Origin: Pseudomonas graminis
GTDB taxonomy: Bacteria > Pseudomonadota > Gammaproteobacteria > Pseudomonadales > Pseudomonadaceae
Direction of reading: 5' to 3'
Length of the DNA: 64,000 bases
NCBI RefSeq assembly: GCF_900111735.1
Contig: NZ_FOHW01000001.1
Span: forward strand, 175,312-239,311
Positions 7,927-17,114 of the stretch are shown here, in pieces. The stretch's first letter is position 1, and the number at the start of each line of letters is the position of its first letter. The notes under the pieces are model-generated. The model was given only the letters and a program-made list of their open reading frames with translations, had not been told where the DNA came from and did no database searches. The translations under genes and the position numbers were made by a program.

Positions 7927-10671
7927 TTAGTAGGTCTGTGCGGCGCTGACCTGTACTGCTTTGCGCAGTGGAGACGGCAGCGGGTTGCTGTCGCGGGTGG
8001 TCAGGTGTTCCGGGAAGAGCGTGATCAAGGTGCGATCCAGCGGCAGGTCTTCGGAATCAGGCCCTACGAGGATCTTGAACTTGCCGGCGTCCACATCCCA
8101 GCTGTCGGTTTTCTCGACGTAGTACGCCAGGGAGCGCGAATCGATCGGGATGCTCACGGTCTTGCTTTCGCCCGGTTGCAGGTAAACCTTGGTGAAGCCC
8201 TTCAACTCCTTCTCAGGACGGTCAACCGCAGGGTTTGCAGGGTGAACGTACAGCTGCGCGACCTCGAAACCGGCCTGGGAGCCGCTGTTGGTGACGGTGA
8301 ATTTCACGTCAACCGTGCTGCCCGGCGCCATCACGTTGGTCGACAGCTTCAGGTCGCTGTAGTCGAACGTGGTGTAGGACAGGCCATAGCCGAACGGATA
8401 CAGCGGCTTGGCGTGCTTCTTGTCATAACCGCGATAGCCCAGGTAGATGCCTTCGCTGTAGTTCATTTCGGTCAGCGCGTTGTCACCCAGGTACTGCTTG
8501 GGATCGGAGTACGACGGGTAGCTCGGGTTGTCCTCGATCTTCTTGTCGATGGTGATCGGCAATTTGCCCGACGGGTTGACCTTGCCGTAGAGAATCTCGG
8601 CCAGGGCTTGACCGCCTTGCTGACCCGGGAACCAGGCGTGCAGGCTGGCGCCTACCTTGTTCGCCCACGGCTGCATGTCCAGCGCGCCGCCGCTGTGCAA
8701 GACCACCACGGTGTTGGGGTTGGCCTTGGTGGCGTAGGTGATCAGGTCGGACTGATACTCGGGCAGTGCGTAGTCGTGGTCGTTGGACTCGCCTTCGTAC
8801 TCGAAATTGGTACCGGCGGCGATGACCACGGCATCGTACTTCGAGAGATCCTTCGGCGGACGCAAGGACGCCCAGCTCATCTGAACGCCTGCCATGCCGC
8901 CCAGTACTGGAGTGAAGTTGCCTTGCAGGCGACGGTATTCCAGCTTGACCGTGTATTCCTTTCCGGCTTGCAACTTCGCGGTTTTGCCGGAAGTGACCAG
9001 TGCGTTGATCAGGTCGAAGGACTTCTCGGTGCCGTCGTTTTCCAGCACCAGCTCGTCGTTGACCCACAACTTGAACGCACCGTCGGCACGCACTTTGAAG
9101 ACCTGCTCACCGGAAATGGTTGGCTTGATTTTCGAAGTGAAGCGTGCGGAGAACGCGCCTGGCGTGGTGTTGAAGCCAGACACCGCAGTGACGCCGCTAT
9201 CGGTGGTGTTGGTGTTGGTGGTCCAGCTCAGATTGACGCCCGGTTCGACGCGGGTCGTGGCAGGAGAACCGGCCAGCTCGGTGTTGGAGAAGTACTCGGC
9301 CTTCACACCCGTGTTGCTGATGCCGTTCTGCCCGGTGCTCGGCTGATACCAGACGGACGCCTTGGGATTGAGGCTCATCTCTCGCAGGTATTCGACGTTC
9401 GCGCCGTTCGAAGCCAGCTGCTGCAGACCGCTGAGTTCGGTGACGTAGGTGTTCGGCGGCGAGTTAGGCGTGCCGAATGGTGAAGTCGGCGGCTGCAGGG
9501 CCAAGTCGCCAATCACAGCAATCTTCGCATCGCGTGCCAGCGGCAGCAGGGGCTTGCCCGCCGAGGTCTTCTCGTTGCGCAGCAGGACAATGGATTCCCG
9601 CGCCATGTTCAGCGCTGCGCGTTGGCCGTATTCAGGGTGATCAAGGGTTTGCGCCTTGTTCAGTTGCTTGTCGAAGCCGTAGCTCACCAGCGCGCGCAGG
9701 TTGCGCTTGACCTTGTCGTCGATGACGTTCTGGGTCAGCTGACCGCTCCAGAGGTAAGGCAGCAGCTTGGCTTCGGTGAATTGCAGGCCTGACGGCATGT
9801 CGATGTCAGTCCCGGCCCAGGCGCCTTTGAACGCATCCTGCACCGAGTTGAAGTCGCTCATTACGTTGCCTTGATAGCCCCATTCACCCTTGAGCACTTC
9901 GGTCAGGAAATGATGGTTTTCACAGGCGTAATCGCCGTTGATCTTGTTATAGCCGCACATGATCGACGCGACGTTGGCGTTCTTCACCAGCGATTCGAAA
10001 CCCGGCAGATACAGCTCGCGCAAGGTGCGCTCGTCGGCCTTGATGTTCACGTAGTGACGGTTGGCTTCCTGCTCGTTGGCCAGGAAATGCTTGCCCGCTG
10101 CCTGAATGCCCTGGGCCTGGATGCCGTTGGCGATGGCCGGGCCCATGACGGCGCCGAGGAACGGGTCCTCGCCACTGACGTATTCGGCGGAGCGACCGCC
10201 AAACGGTGTGCGGTACAGGTTGACACCCGGGGAGAGCATTTGCTGACCGCCGGAGATCCGCGTTTCGTAACCGATCGCCAGACCGAATTCCTTGGCGCGG
10301 TTGATGCTCCAGGTCGCGGCCAGGGCAGACTGCGCCGGGTATTGCGCGCCGAACGTGGCGTTGTTGACGTGCACACCCATCGACGAGTCGTAGGCGATGG
10401 TGCCTTCCATGCCCCACTTGGGCAGTCGGGGGATCATGTGGCCGTCGTCAACCCGGGTGAAGTTGATCTTCTCCGAGATGTTCATGTTGTCGAGCACCGC
10501 GCCAACGCGGGCTTCAACCTCGTTGCCGGTCATCGGCGTGGCGGCGTGAACGAGGGTGGCCTGGGCGACGCTGATGGCCAGCAGGCTCAACGCCATAGTC
10601 TGTTTGAAAGCTGACAAGGGCAACGTCCTCGTGGGCGGGTGGCAGTTCGTGATGTCGTGGCGGTCGGTCAT
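7927..10671 (-). CDS. GH3 beta-glucosidase with inserted PA14 domain
   Basis: A 914-residue exported glycoside hydrolase family 3 enzyme, predicted to release glucose or a similar sugar from beta-linked glycosides. A signal-peptide-like segment is at about 26-43. The TIM barrel carries AAGKHFLANEQE and the nucleophile Asp273 in VMSDFNSVQDAF (SDF replaces the usual SDW). A PA14 carbohydrate-binding insertion spans about 455-600, within the second GH3 domain. A fibronectin-III-like domain ends the protein. The ATG overlaps the stop of the small upstream gene by ATGA, so the two are translationally coupled and this start is favoured. Confidence 0.93.
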   Translation of the reverse strand: MTDRHDITNCHPPTRTLPLSAFKQTMALSLLAISVAQATLVHAATPMTGNEVEARVGAVLDNMNISEKINFTRVDDGHMIPRLPKWGMEGTIAYDSSMGVHVNNATFGAQYPAQSALAATWSINRAKEFGLAIGYETRISGGQQMLSPGVNLYRTPFGGRSAEYVSGEDPFLGAVMGPAIANGIQAQGIQAAGKHFLANEQEANRHYVNIKADERTLRELYLPGFESLVKNANVASIMCGYNKINGDYACENHHFLTEVLKGEWGYQGNVMSDFNSVQDAFKGAWAGTDIDMPSGLQFTEAKLLPYLWSGQLTQNVIDDKVKRNLRALVSYGFDKQLNKAQTLDHPEYGQRAALNMARESIVLLRNEKTSAGKPLLPLARDAKIAVIGDLALQPPTSPFGTPNSPPNTYVTELSGLQQLASNGANVEYLREMSLNPKASVWYQPSTGQNGISNTGVKAEYFSNTELAGSPATTRVEPGVNLSWTTNTNTTDSGVTAVSGFNTTPGAFSARFTSKIKPTISGEQVFKVRADGAFKLWVNDELVLENDGTEKSFDLINALVTSGKTAKLQAGKEYTVKLEYRRLQGNFTPVLGGMAGVQMSWASLRPPKDLSKYDAVVIAAGTNFEYEGESNDHDYALPEYQSDLITYATKANPNTVVVLHSGGALDMQPWANKVGASLHAWFPGQQGGQALAEILYGKVNPSGKLPITIDKKIEDNPSYPSYSDPKQYLGDNALTEMNYSEGIYLGYRGYDKKHAKPLYPFGYGLSYTTFDYSDLKLSTNVMAPGSTVDVKFTVTNSGSQAGFEVAQLYVHPANPAVDRPEKELKGFTKVYLQPGESKTVSIPIDSRSLAYYVEKTDSWDVDAGKFKILVGPDSEDLPLDRTLITLFPEHLTTRDSNPLPSPLRKAVQVSAAQTY

Positions 10672-10919
10672 GGCTTTTGCACCAGTACCGGCGCATCACC
10701 GGTGTCGACGGGAGCATCAAGCACCGCAGAGGAGGTCTTGGTGGTCGGCACGGCTACCTTGTCGACGCCAGAGAGCTGGTCGCGCTGTTTTTCAACTTGG
10801 GCGCGAACGGTTTCTGCAGAAGTTGCGTTTTGACTGGACGTAGAGTCCGCCGCAACAGCAGCAAAACTGCAGGCGCCGAAAAGCACGACGCTGCAAACAG
10901 ACAGCAGGGGTCTATTCAT
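10668..10919 (-). CDS. small exported protein coupled to the beta-glucosidase
   Basis: An 83-residue protein with a clear Sec signal peptide (about residues 1-24, ending AAVAA) and a short polar mature part with no recognised domain. Its stop codon overlaps the start of the GH3 gene (ATGA), so they form one transcript. The function is not recognised; it could be an accessory or stabilising factor for the enzyme. A single Cys in the signal region does not form a convincing lipobox. Confidence 0.6.
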   Translation of the reverse strand: MNRPLLSVCSVVLFGACSFAAVAADSTSSQNATSAETVRAQVEKQRDQLSGVDKVAVPTTKTSSAVLDAPVDTGDAPVLVQKP

Positions 10920-10961
10920 CGATTGTTTCTCGATTGATGGGGGGTGGAAATTAAATAAACG

Positions 10962-11033
10962 TGCAAACCCGTCCAGAGGGGAACAGGACGAACGTTAAGT
11001 CCGGGGAATCTACTGATTAGTTCAGGGTTTGCA
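10962..11033. promoter_or_regulatory. paired inverted 9-mers upstream of the beta-glucosidase operon
   Basis: TGCAAACCC at 10962-10970 and its exact reverse complement GGGTTTGCA at 11025-11033 lie 63 bp apart centre to centre, about six helical turns. They are 43-114 bp upstream of the small exported gene. This could be a pair of operator half-sites; the regulator is unknown. Confidence 0.35.
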
Positions 11034-11205
11034 AGATTATTTTTTAATTAGACGAGCGGTGAGTGAAAAGGCACCTTGATCTCGGTTTCTGAGCAGGGTC
11101 CGGCGCTGGGGTCGAGATGAAAAACCGGATTTCTGCGCAATAAAACGCCAATATAATCGCTTAAAAGTCAGTAAGCAGGCGTAATTATCGCTAAGAATGG
11201 TTACG

Positions 11206-11241
11206 AATTGCTATGTAGAAAACCTAATTGCTATTAGGTTT
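11206..11241. promoter_or_regulatory. hairpin and direct repeat in the beta-glucosidase/T2SS intergenic region
   Basis: AAACCTAAT and ATTAGGTTT (11220-11228 and 11233-11241) form a 9-bp stem with loop TGCT. The 9-mer AATTGCTAT occurs twice, at 11206 and 11226, 20 bp apart. It lies in the roughly 600-bp divergent region (10920-11521), which holds no credible gene and must contain the promoters of both operons. No consensus -35/-10 pair was chosen with confidence. Confidence 0.35.
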
Positions 11242-11521
11242 AGCTTGCTGGTAAGCTCTCCCGGCGCTGAGTAATCCTCGACAAATCAGACGACTGCATA
11301 GCCGCCTTAGTTGCCGGTACACAGTCGCCAGCTTTGGCGGTTATTAGCAATTGCTTGTTGATGAGCAAGCCGTTTACAGCATTAAAGTTAAAGCCGAATT
11401 GATTGTCAGCCGCTGGATGAATTGTCCGCGGCTTATAACCCGTGGGCGCGATTAAACGAGTTAACCGTTTATTAGTTAATAAAGTGCCTCACGCCGTTAT
11501 CCATCCAGACCTTAAACCACC

Positions 11522-13240
11522 ATGCCCCTAAACCCGCTCGACGCCAGACAACTGAAGATTCCGGACGCCGAGCAGGTCTGCGCGTGGCTGTCGGCGAACG
11601 CCGGGCTGAAGGCTGCTGACCTGGAGCGGGCGCGGCGCTTGATGGCCGAATCCGAAGGCGCCGGGCTGCTGGCCTTGCTGACCCGCCTGGGGCTGGTCTC
11701 GGAAACGGAGATGGCTCGGGCCTGGGCAGCGCTGCTGCAGACGCCGCTTCTGACACTTGACGCCGCGGCCGACATGCTTGATCCGTTGCCGGCCTTGACC
11801 GAGCGCTTCATGCGGCATTTCCAGGTCGTGCCCCTGGCGTGGCGTGAAGACGGTCTGCACGTGGTGTCGGCCAACCCCTGCGAGCCCTATGCGTTTGAAG
11901 CCATTGCCTATTGCTGTCAGGTACTGGTGTGGCTGTCGATCGGTTCGCGCAATGACGTCGACACGCTGATCGAGCGCTATTACGGCCAGGGCCGTAGCGC
12001 CATCGGCACGCTGATCGAATCCCTCGACGACCACAACGGCTCGCCGGAAGACATCGAACACCTCAAGGACCTTGCCTCTGAAGCGCCGGTGATACGCCTG
12101 GTCAACCTGATCCTGCAGCGGGCCGTCGAGCAGCGCGCCTCGGACATTCACATCGAGCCCTTCGAGAGCCAGCTGAAAGTGCGTTATCGCATCGACGGCG
12201 TGCTCCACGAAGCCGAAGCGCCGCCGTCCAGTTCTTCGGCAGCGGTGATCTCCCGCCTGAAAATCATGGCGCGCCTCGACATCGCCGAGCGGCGCTTGCC
12301 CCAGGATGGCCGGATCATGCTGCGTATTCAGGGCAAGGAGCTGGACCTGCGGGTGAGCACCGTGCCCACCAGTTTCGGCGAGTCGGTGGTCATGCGTCTG
12401 CTGGATCGGCAGACCATCAATTTCGACTTCCCCAGCCTGGGTTTCGACGGCGAGCGCCTTGATGCCTTTCTGGCGGTGCTCGAACGGCCCCACGGCATTC
12501 TGCTGGTGACCGGGCCGACCGGTTCGGGCAAGACCACCACGCTCTACACCGCGCTGTCGCGGCTCAACACGGCCGAGCGCAAGATCATCACCGTCGAAGA
12601 CCCGGTGGAATACCAGCTCGAAGGGATCAACCAGATTCAGGTCAAGCCGGCCATCGGCCTCGACTTCGCCGGGGCGCTGCGCTCCATCGTCCGGCAAGAC
12701 CCGGACGTGATCATGATCGGTGAAATGCGCGATCTGGAAACCTGCCGCATCGCCATTCAGTCTTCGCTGACCGGGCACCTGGTGCTGTCGACGCTGCACA
12801 CCAACAGCGCGGCGGCAAGTATCACGCGCTTGCTGGACATGGGTGTCGAGAGCTACCTCATCGCCTCGACGGTCAACGGCATTCTCGCCCAGCGCCTGGT
12901 GCGCCGCCTCGATCCGCTCACCCGCGAAGCCTTCGAAGCCCCTCAGGCGCTGATAGACGAACACGAGCTGGAGCGCTTCACCGACGAGCGCCCGATTCTT
13001 CTCTACCGCCCGCGCACCGATGCACCCGGCGGCGGGTATCGGGGCCGCAGTGCAATCACTGAATTGCTGGTGATGAACGAGGAACTGCGCAGCCTGCTGA
13101 TGAGCCGCGCCGATGCCTCGACGCTGGAGCACGCCGCGCGCCGTGCGGGTTTGCGCACCTTGCATGAGGAGGGTTTGCGGCAGGCGGTGGCGGGGATTAC
13201 CTCGCTCGAAGAAGTCCTGCGCGTCACCCGAGGCGAATGA
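11522..13240 (+). CDS. gspE: type II secretion ATPase GspE
   Basis: The 572-residue cytoplasmic ATPase that powers pseudopilus assembly. An N-terminal GspE-N domain spans about 1-150. The catalytic domain has Walker A GPTGSGKT (331-338), the Asp-box region ITVEDPVEYQLEG, Walker B-like VIMIGEMRD and the His-box LSTLHTNSA. The stretch that carries a four-cysteine zinc motif in most GspE proteins has no cysteine here (after RLVRRLDPLTREAF). It is the first gene of an E-F-G-H-I-J-K-L-M-N/C-D operon, the Xanthomonas Xps gene order. Confidence 0.96.
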   Translation: MPLNPLDARQLKIPDAEQVCAWLSANAGLKAADLERARRLMAESEGAGLLALLTRLGLVSETEMARAWAALLQTPLLTLDAAADMLDPLPALTERFMRHFQVVPLAWREDGLHVVSANPCEPYAFEAIAYCCQVLVWLSIGSRNDVDTLIERYYGQGRSAIGTLIESLDDHNGSPEDIEHLKDLASEAPVIRLVNLILQRAVEQRASDIHIEPFESQLKVRYRIDGVLHEAEAPPSSSSAAVISRLKIMARLDIAERRLPQDGRIMLRIQGKELDLRVSTVPTSFGESVVMRLLDRQTINFDFPSLGFDGERLDAFLAVLERPHGILLVTGPTGSGKTTTLYTALSRLNTAERKIITVEDPVEYQLEGINQIQVKPAIGLDFAGALRSIVRQDPDVIMIGEMRDLETCRIAIQSSLTGHLVLSTLHTNSAAASITRLLDMGVESYLIASTVNGILAQRLVRRLDPLTREAFEAPQALIDEHELERFTDERPILLYRPRTDAPGGGYRGRSAITELLVMNEELRSLLMSRADASTLEHAARRAGLRTLHEEGLRQAVAGITSLEEVLRVTRGE

Positions 13241-13241
13241 C

Positions 13242-14456
13242 ATGACCCCGTTCAAATACCGCGCGCTGGACGGACAGGGCGCTGAGCAAAATGGTTTGCT
13301 TGACGCCGCCGACCGTGACGTGGCCATCGCCTTGCTGCACAAGCGCGGCTGGATGGTCTTGCAGGTCGAGCCGTCGAGCCTGGGCGGGCTGCGTCAGGCC
13401 CTCGGTCGCGGCACCTTGAGCGGCGCTGCGCTGATGAGTTTTACCCAGCAACTGGCGACCCTGCTCGGCGCCGGCCAGCCCCTGGAACGCTCGCTGACCA
13501 TTCTGCTGCGCCAACCCGGCCAGTCCCGGAACCAGATTCAGACCCGTGCGCTGATCGAGCGCATTCGCGAACAGGTCAAGGCCGGCAAGCCGCTGTCCGT
13601 GGCCCTGGAAGAAGAGGGCCGGCAGTTTTCGCCGCTGTACATCAGCATGGTCCGCGCAGGCGAAGCCGGCGGCGCGCTGGAAAACACCCTGCGTCAGCTC
13701 AGCGACTACCTGGAGCGCAGCCAACTGCTGCGCGGCGAGGTGATCAACGCGCTGATCTACCCGGCGTTTCTGGTGGTCGGCGTGCTCGGTTCCCTGGCGC
13801 TGCTGCTGGCTTACGTGGTGCCGCAGTTCGTGCCGATCTTCCGCGACCTCGGCGTGCCGATTCCCTTCATCACCCAGGCGATTCTCTGGCTCGGGCAGTT
13901 CCTCAGTGACTACGGGTTGATGCTGCTGGCCGGCAGCATTGCGTTGATCTGGGTCATCGCCTTGCGCTCTCGCGATCCCCAACGCCGGTTGCGACGTGAC
14001 CGGCGCCTGTTGCGCATGCGCGTGATTGGCCCGTTGCTGCAGCGCATCGAAGCAGCACGGCTGTCGCGAACCCTCGGGACCTTGTTGAGTAATGGCGTGG
14101 CGTTGTTGCAGGCGCTGGTCATCGCCCGGCAAGTGTGCAGCAACCGGGCGCTGCAGCAGCAGGTCGAGCAGGCCAGTGAGTCGGTTAAAGGCGGCGGCAC
14201 GCTGGCCAGCGCGTTCGGCGAGCAACCGCTACTGCCGGACCTGGCCCTGCAAATGATCGAGGTCGGCGAACAGGCCGGCGAACTGGACACCATGTTGCTG
14301 AAGGTGGCCGACGTGTTCGATGTCGAGGCCAAACGCGGCATCGACCGCATGCTCGCCGCGCTGGTGCCGACCTTGACCGTGGTCATGGCGGTGCTGGTGG
14401 CGGTGATCATGCTGGCCATCATGCTGCCGCTGATGAGCTTGACCAGCAATATCTGA
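13242..14456 (+). CDS. gspF: type II secretion inner-membrane platform protein GspF
   Basis: A 404-residue polytopic protein with two T2SSF repeats, each with a cytoplasmic helical part followed by membrane helices (about 168-225 and the C-terminal AALVPTLTVVMAVLVAVIMLA region). GspF is the inner-membrane rotor or platform engaged by GspE. The ATG at 13242 follows the gspE stop by one base; the longer open frame from 13113 overlaps gspE and has no GspF similarity. The start motif FKYRALDGQG is typical of the family. Confidence 0.95.
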   Translation: MTPFKYRALDGQGAEQNGLLDAADRDVAIALLHKRGWMVLQVEPSSLGGLRQALGRGTLSGAALMSFTQQLATLLGAGQPLERSLTILLRQPGQSRNQIQTRALIERIREQVKAGKPLSVALEEEGRQFSPLYISMVRAGEAGGALENTLRQLSDYLERSQLLRGEVINALIYPAFLVVGVLGSLALLLAYVVPQFVPIFRDLGVPIPFITQAILWLGQFLSDYGLMLLAGSIALIWVIALRSRDPQRRLRRDRRLLRMRVIGPLLQRIEAARLSRTLGTLLSNGVALLQALVIARQVCSNRALQQQVEQASESVKGGGTLASAFGEQPLLPDLALQMIEVGEQAGELDTMLLKVADVFDVEAKRGIDRMLAALVPTLTVVMAVLVAVIMLAIMLPLMSLTSNI

Positions 14457-14489
14457 AGCCCGAACCCTTTCAATCAGAGAACCAGACCG

Positions 14490-14918
14490 ATGCGTCGTAC
14501 TCCGTATACCGCTGCAACCCGCCGCCAGCGCGGCTTCACCCTGCTGGAGATGCTCGCGGTCATCGTGCTGCTGGGCATCGTGGCGACCATTGTCGTGCGC
14601 CAGGTCGGCGGCAACGTCGACAAGGGCAAGTACGGCGCCGGCAAGGCGCAGTTGGCGAGCCTGAGCATGAAGATCGAAAGCTACGGCCTGGACCTGGGTT
14701 CGCCGCCGAAAACCCTGCAGCAACTGGTCGAAAGGCCGACCAACGCTTCAGGCTGGGCCGGGCCGTACGCCAAGCCGTCGGACCTCAAGGACCCCTTCGG
14801 TCACGCCTTCGGCTTCCGTTCCCCTGGTGAGCACGGTGCGTTCGACCTGATTTTCTACGGTCAGGACGGCCAGCCCGGCGGCGAAGGCTATAACGCTGAC
14901 CTGGGCAACTGGGAGTAA
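14490..14918 (+). CDS. gspG: major pseudopilin GspG
   Basis: A 142-residue type II pseudopilin. The prepilin peptidase site is RQRG-FTLLEMLAV with Glu at +5, followed by a hydrophobic helix. The C-terminal part has the GspG hallmark GGWAGPY-like stretch (SGWAGPYAKPSDLKDPFG) and a calcium-site-like tail ending ADLGNWE. It forms the pseudopilus shaft. No prepilin peptidase gene is in this operon, so processing must use an enzyme encoded elsewhere, probably PilD. Confidence 0.96.
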   Translation: MRRTPYTAATRRQRGFTLLEMLAVIVLLGIVATIVVRQVGGNVDKGKYGAGKAQLASLSMKIESYGLDLGSPPKTLQQLVERPTNASGWAGPYAKPSDLKDPFGHAFGFRSPGEHGAFDLIFYGQDGQPGGEGYNADLGNWE

Positions 14919-14927
14919 TCGGCGAGC

Positions 14928-15377
14928 ATGAACGCGCCTGAGGCAAGCCGTGGTTTTACCCTGCTGGAGATGCTGGTGGTCATCGTCTTGATGAGCATCG
15001 GCATCGGCGTGGTCGGGTTCGGCTTGCACAAGGGTTTGCAGCAGGCCGCGGATCGCCAGTTGCTTGGGCAAATGGTTCAGGCCCTGCGCACGACCCGCAG
15101 CGCGGCGATCATCAGCGGCCAGACTCGCGAGACCTCATTCGATCTCGACCGCCGCACCTTCAAGGCCCCCGGCAAACGGCCGGAACAATGGCCCGCCGAG
15201 GTCGGCGTGCAGCTGAACACGGCTGCGGATCTAGGGGAGGGCGGGGGCGCAGCGTTCGCGTTCTACCCGGATGGCAGTTCCAGCGGCGGCAATCTGCTGG
15301 TGTTCCAGGGCGATCGGCGTTGGCGCATTGATGTTGGCTGGCTGACCGGCAGCGTCAAGAGCCGCGCCTTGCCATGA
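14928..15377 (+). CDS. gspH: minor pseudopilin GspH
   Basis: A 149-residue pseudopilin with cleavage site SRG-FTLLEMLVVIVL and a beta-rich C-terminal domain (SGQTRETSFDLDRRTF, FYPDGSSSGGNL) typical of GspH/FimT proteins. It starts 9 bp after gspG and its stop overlaps the gspI start, so it is part of one tightly packed operon. GspH acts near the pseudopilus tip. Confidence 0.92.
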   Translation: MNAPEASRGFTLLEMLVVIVLMSIGIGVVGFGLHKGLQQAADRQLLGQMVQALRTTRSAAIISGQTRETSFDLDRRTFKAPGKRPEQWPAEVGVQLNTAADLGEGGGAAFAFYPDGSSSGGNLLVFQGDRRWRIDVGWLTGSVKSRALP

Positions 15378-15754
15378 GTGCCCGCATCGGTCAGTCCGGT
15401 TTCACGCTGCTGGAAATGCTCGCCGCGCTGGTGGTCATGGCCCTGTGCAGTGGCGTGCTGCTGATGGGGTTCGGGCAAAGCGCGCGCTCGTTGCAGCAGG
15501 TCGATCGCGCGGACCGGCTCAGCCAGGCGGCGCGCTCGGTGCTGGATGATCAGGCGGTCGGCGCCTTGCAGGCGGGGCTGAGCAACGGCGTGATGGACGA
15601 TGGCATTGAGTGGGCCATGAACGTCTGGGCGTTGCCCACCGACGCCGGGCAGCCGCGAATGTTGCGGGTGAATGTGATCGTCAGCGAAGGCCGGCATCAG
15701 GCGCGGTTCAGCACCCTGCGGCTGGTCAATCCGGCGAAGGCGGGCGCCCAGTGA
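15374..15754 (+). CDS. gspI: minor pseudopilin GspI
   Basis: A 126-residue pseudopilin with cleavage site GQSG-FTLLEMLAALVVM and Glu at +5. Length and position between H and J identify GspI, which nucleates the tip complex with J and K. Its ATG overlaps the gspH stop by four bases and its stop overlaps the GTG start of gspJ. Confidence 0.9.
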   Translation: MSARIGQSGFTLLEMLAALVVMALCSGVLLMGFGQSARSLQQVDRADRLSQAARSVLDDQAVGALQAGLSNGVMDDGIEWAMNVWALPTDAGQPRMLRVNVIVSEGRHQARFSTLRLVNPAKAGAQ

Positions 15755-16395
15755 ACAATCAACAACGCGGCTTCACCCTGCTGGAAATCATGATCGTGCT
15801 GAGCCTGTTGGCGGTGCTGCTGACACTGATCGGCGGCGCGCTTGTGGGCGCCAACCGCGCGGTGGTCAAGGCCGATCACTACACCTCACGCCTGGATGAA
15901 CGGCGGGCCGCCCAAGGCTTTTTGCGCCAGGCCATCAGTCAGGCGCTGCCGCTGGATCTGGCGGAAAACGACCACTCCGGTGCCGGGCTCTTCGTAGGTT
16001 CGGCGCAACGCATGCAGTTTGCCGCGACCTTGCCGGGCAACCTGGGCGGCGGCATTCAGCTGCACACTCTGGAAGTCTCCGGCCCGACAACGGACCGGCG
16101 TTTGCAGATCGCTTTCGCCCAAGTCCAGGACAACGTATTACGCGCGTGGGGTGAGCCTCAGGTGCTGCTTCACGGCGTGGATGGCTTGTCGCTGAGCTAT
16201 CGCGGCGTGACCCCAAAAGGTGAGGCGACCGGCTGGCTGACTGAGTGGCCGTGGCCCAACCGTTTGCCCCGCGCCGTGCGCGTCGAGGTGCAGATGAACG
16301 GCCCGGTGAACTGGCCCGGCGAAGTCATCGCCCTGCGCCTTGATCTGTCCGGCGGGGCCTCCGGTGCTGCGCCAGCTGCGGGAGGCGCGGAATGA
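15751..16395 (+). CDS. gspJ: minor pseudopilin GspJ
   Basis: A 214-residue pseudopilin starting at GTG 15751, where GTGA overlaps the gspI stop. The open frame continues upstream but without a pseudopilin leader. Cleavage site is QRG-FTLLEIMIVLSLL. The C-terminal domain (VQDNVLRAWGEPQVLLHGVDGLSLSY) matches the GspJ fold. It forms the tip complex with GspI and GspK. Confidence 0.92.
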   Translation: MNNQQRGFTLLEIMIVLSLLAVLLTLIGGALVGANRAVVKADHYTSRLDERRAAQGFLRQAISQALPLDLAENDHSGAGLFVGSAQRMQFAATLPGNLGGGIQLHTLEVSGPTTDRRLQIAFAQVQDNVLRAWGEPQVLLHGVDGLSLSYRGVTPKGEATGWLTEWPWPNRLPRAVRVEVQMNGPVNWPGEVIALRLDLSGGASGAAPAAGGAE

Positions 16396-17114
16396 ATCGA
16401 CAGCGCGGCGTGGCGCTGTTGTTGGTGCTGTGGGCAGTGGCGACGCTGAGCCTGTTGCTTGGCGGTCTGGCTGGCTGGGTGCAGTTGGAAACTCGCCAGG
16501 CGTCATGGCAGCGGCAGCATACCCAGGCGCTGCTGGCGGCCCAGGCCGGCATGAATCTGGCGTTGCAGGCATTGCAGGACACTGATCACAGACAGCGCTG
16601 GATCGCCGACGGCCGCGCGGTCCCGCTGGCATTCGACGACGCGCGAATGGTGGTCAGCGTCACCAGCGAACGCGGCAAGCTAGATCTGAATGCGGCCAGC
16701 AATGAGGACATCACCCGCGTCGCCCAGGCCTGCGGCGCCGATCGCGACGAGGCGACGCGCCTGGGCCAAGCCCTGCAGGCCCGTCGTAATGGCAGCGCTG
16801 CGCCGTTGCGGGTCATCGAAGAGCTGCGCCAGGTGCCAGGCATGACCCAGCGCCTGTACCGGCGCATGGCGCCGGAAGTGACGCTGTGGAGCGGGCTGTC
16901 GCGGCCGGACGCTGCATTCGCCTCGCCATTGCTGCGCAGCGCCTTGAACCTGCCGCAACAGACAGCCACGGGCACCGACCCTGGCAGCGTGCTGAGCATC
17001 GACAGCCAGGCACAACTGCGGGGTGGCGTCATCGCCCGGCTTCAGACCACCGTTCTACTGTCCCCATCGGAGGGTAACGCTCAGCCGTATCGGGTGCTGC
17101 GTTGGCAAGAATGA
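16392..17114 (+). CDS. gspK: pseudopilus tip protein GspK
   Basis: A 240-residue protein with leader RQRG-VALLLVLWAVATLSLL. It lacks the Glu at +5, as is normal for GspK. A helix-hairpin-helix-like segment (KLDLNAASNEDITRVAQACG and EELRQVPGMTQRLYRRM) is the GspK SAM-like domain. It is on the short side for GspK (often 280-330 residues). ATGA overlaps join it to gspJ and gspL. Confidence 0.92.
   Translation: MNRQRGVALLLVLWAVATLSLLLGGLAGWVQLETRQASWQRQHTQALLAAQAGMNLALQALQDTDHRQRWIADGRAVPLAFDDARMVVSVTSERGKLDLNAASNEDITRVAQACGADRDEATRLGQALQARRNGSAAPLRVIEELRQVPGMTQRLYRRMAPEVTLWSGLSRPDAAFASPLLRSALNLPQQTATGTDPGSVLSIDSQAQLRGGVIARLQTTVLLSPSEGNAQPYRVLRWQE

Noticed and set aside
8005..9483. 492-codon plus-strand open frame
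   Set aside because: Antisense to the GH3 gene, has no recognisable domain and reflects GC-rich codon bias.
11528..13342. 604-codon minus-strand open frame
   Set aside because: Exactly opposite gspE, whose domains are unmistakable; low-complexity Gln/His/Arg-rich shadow.
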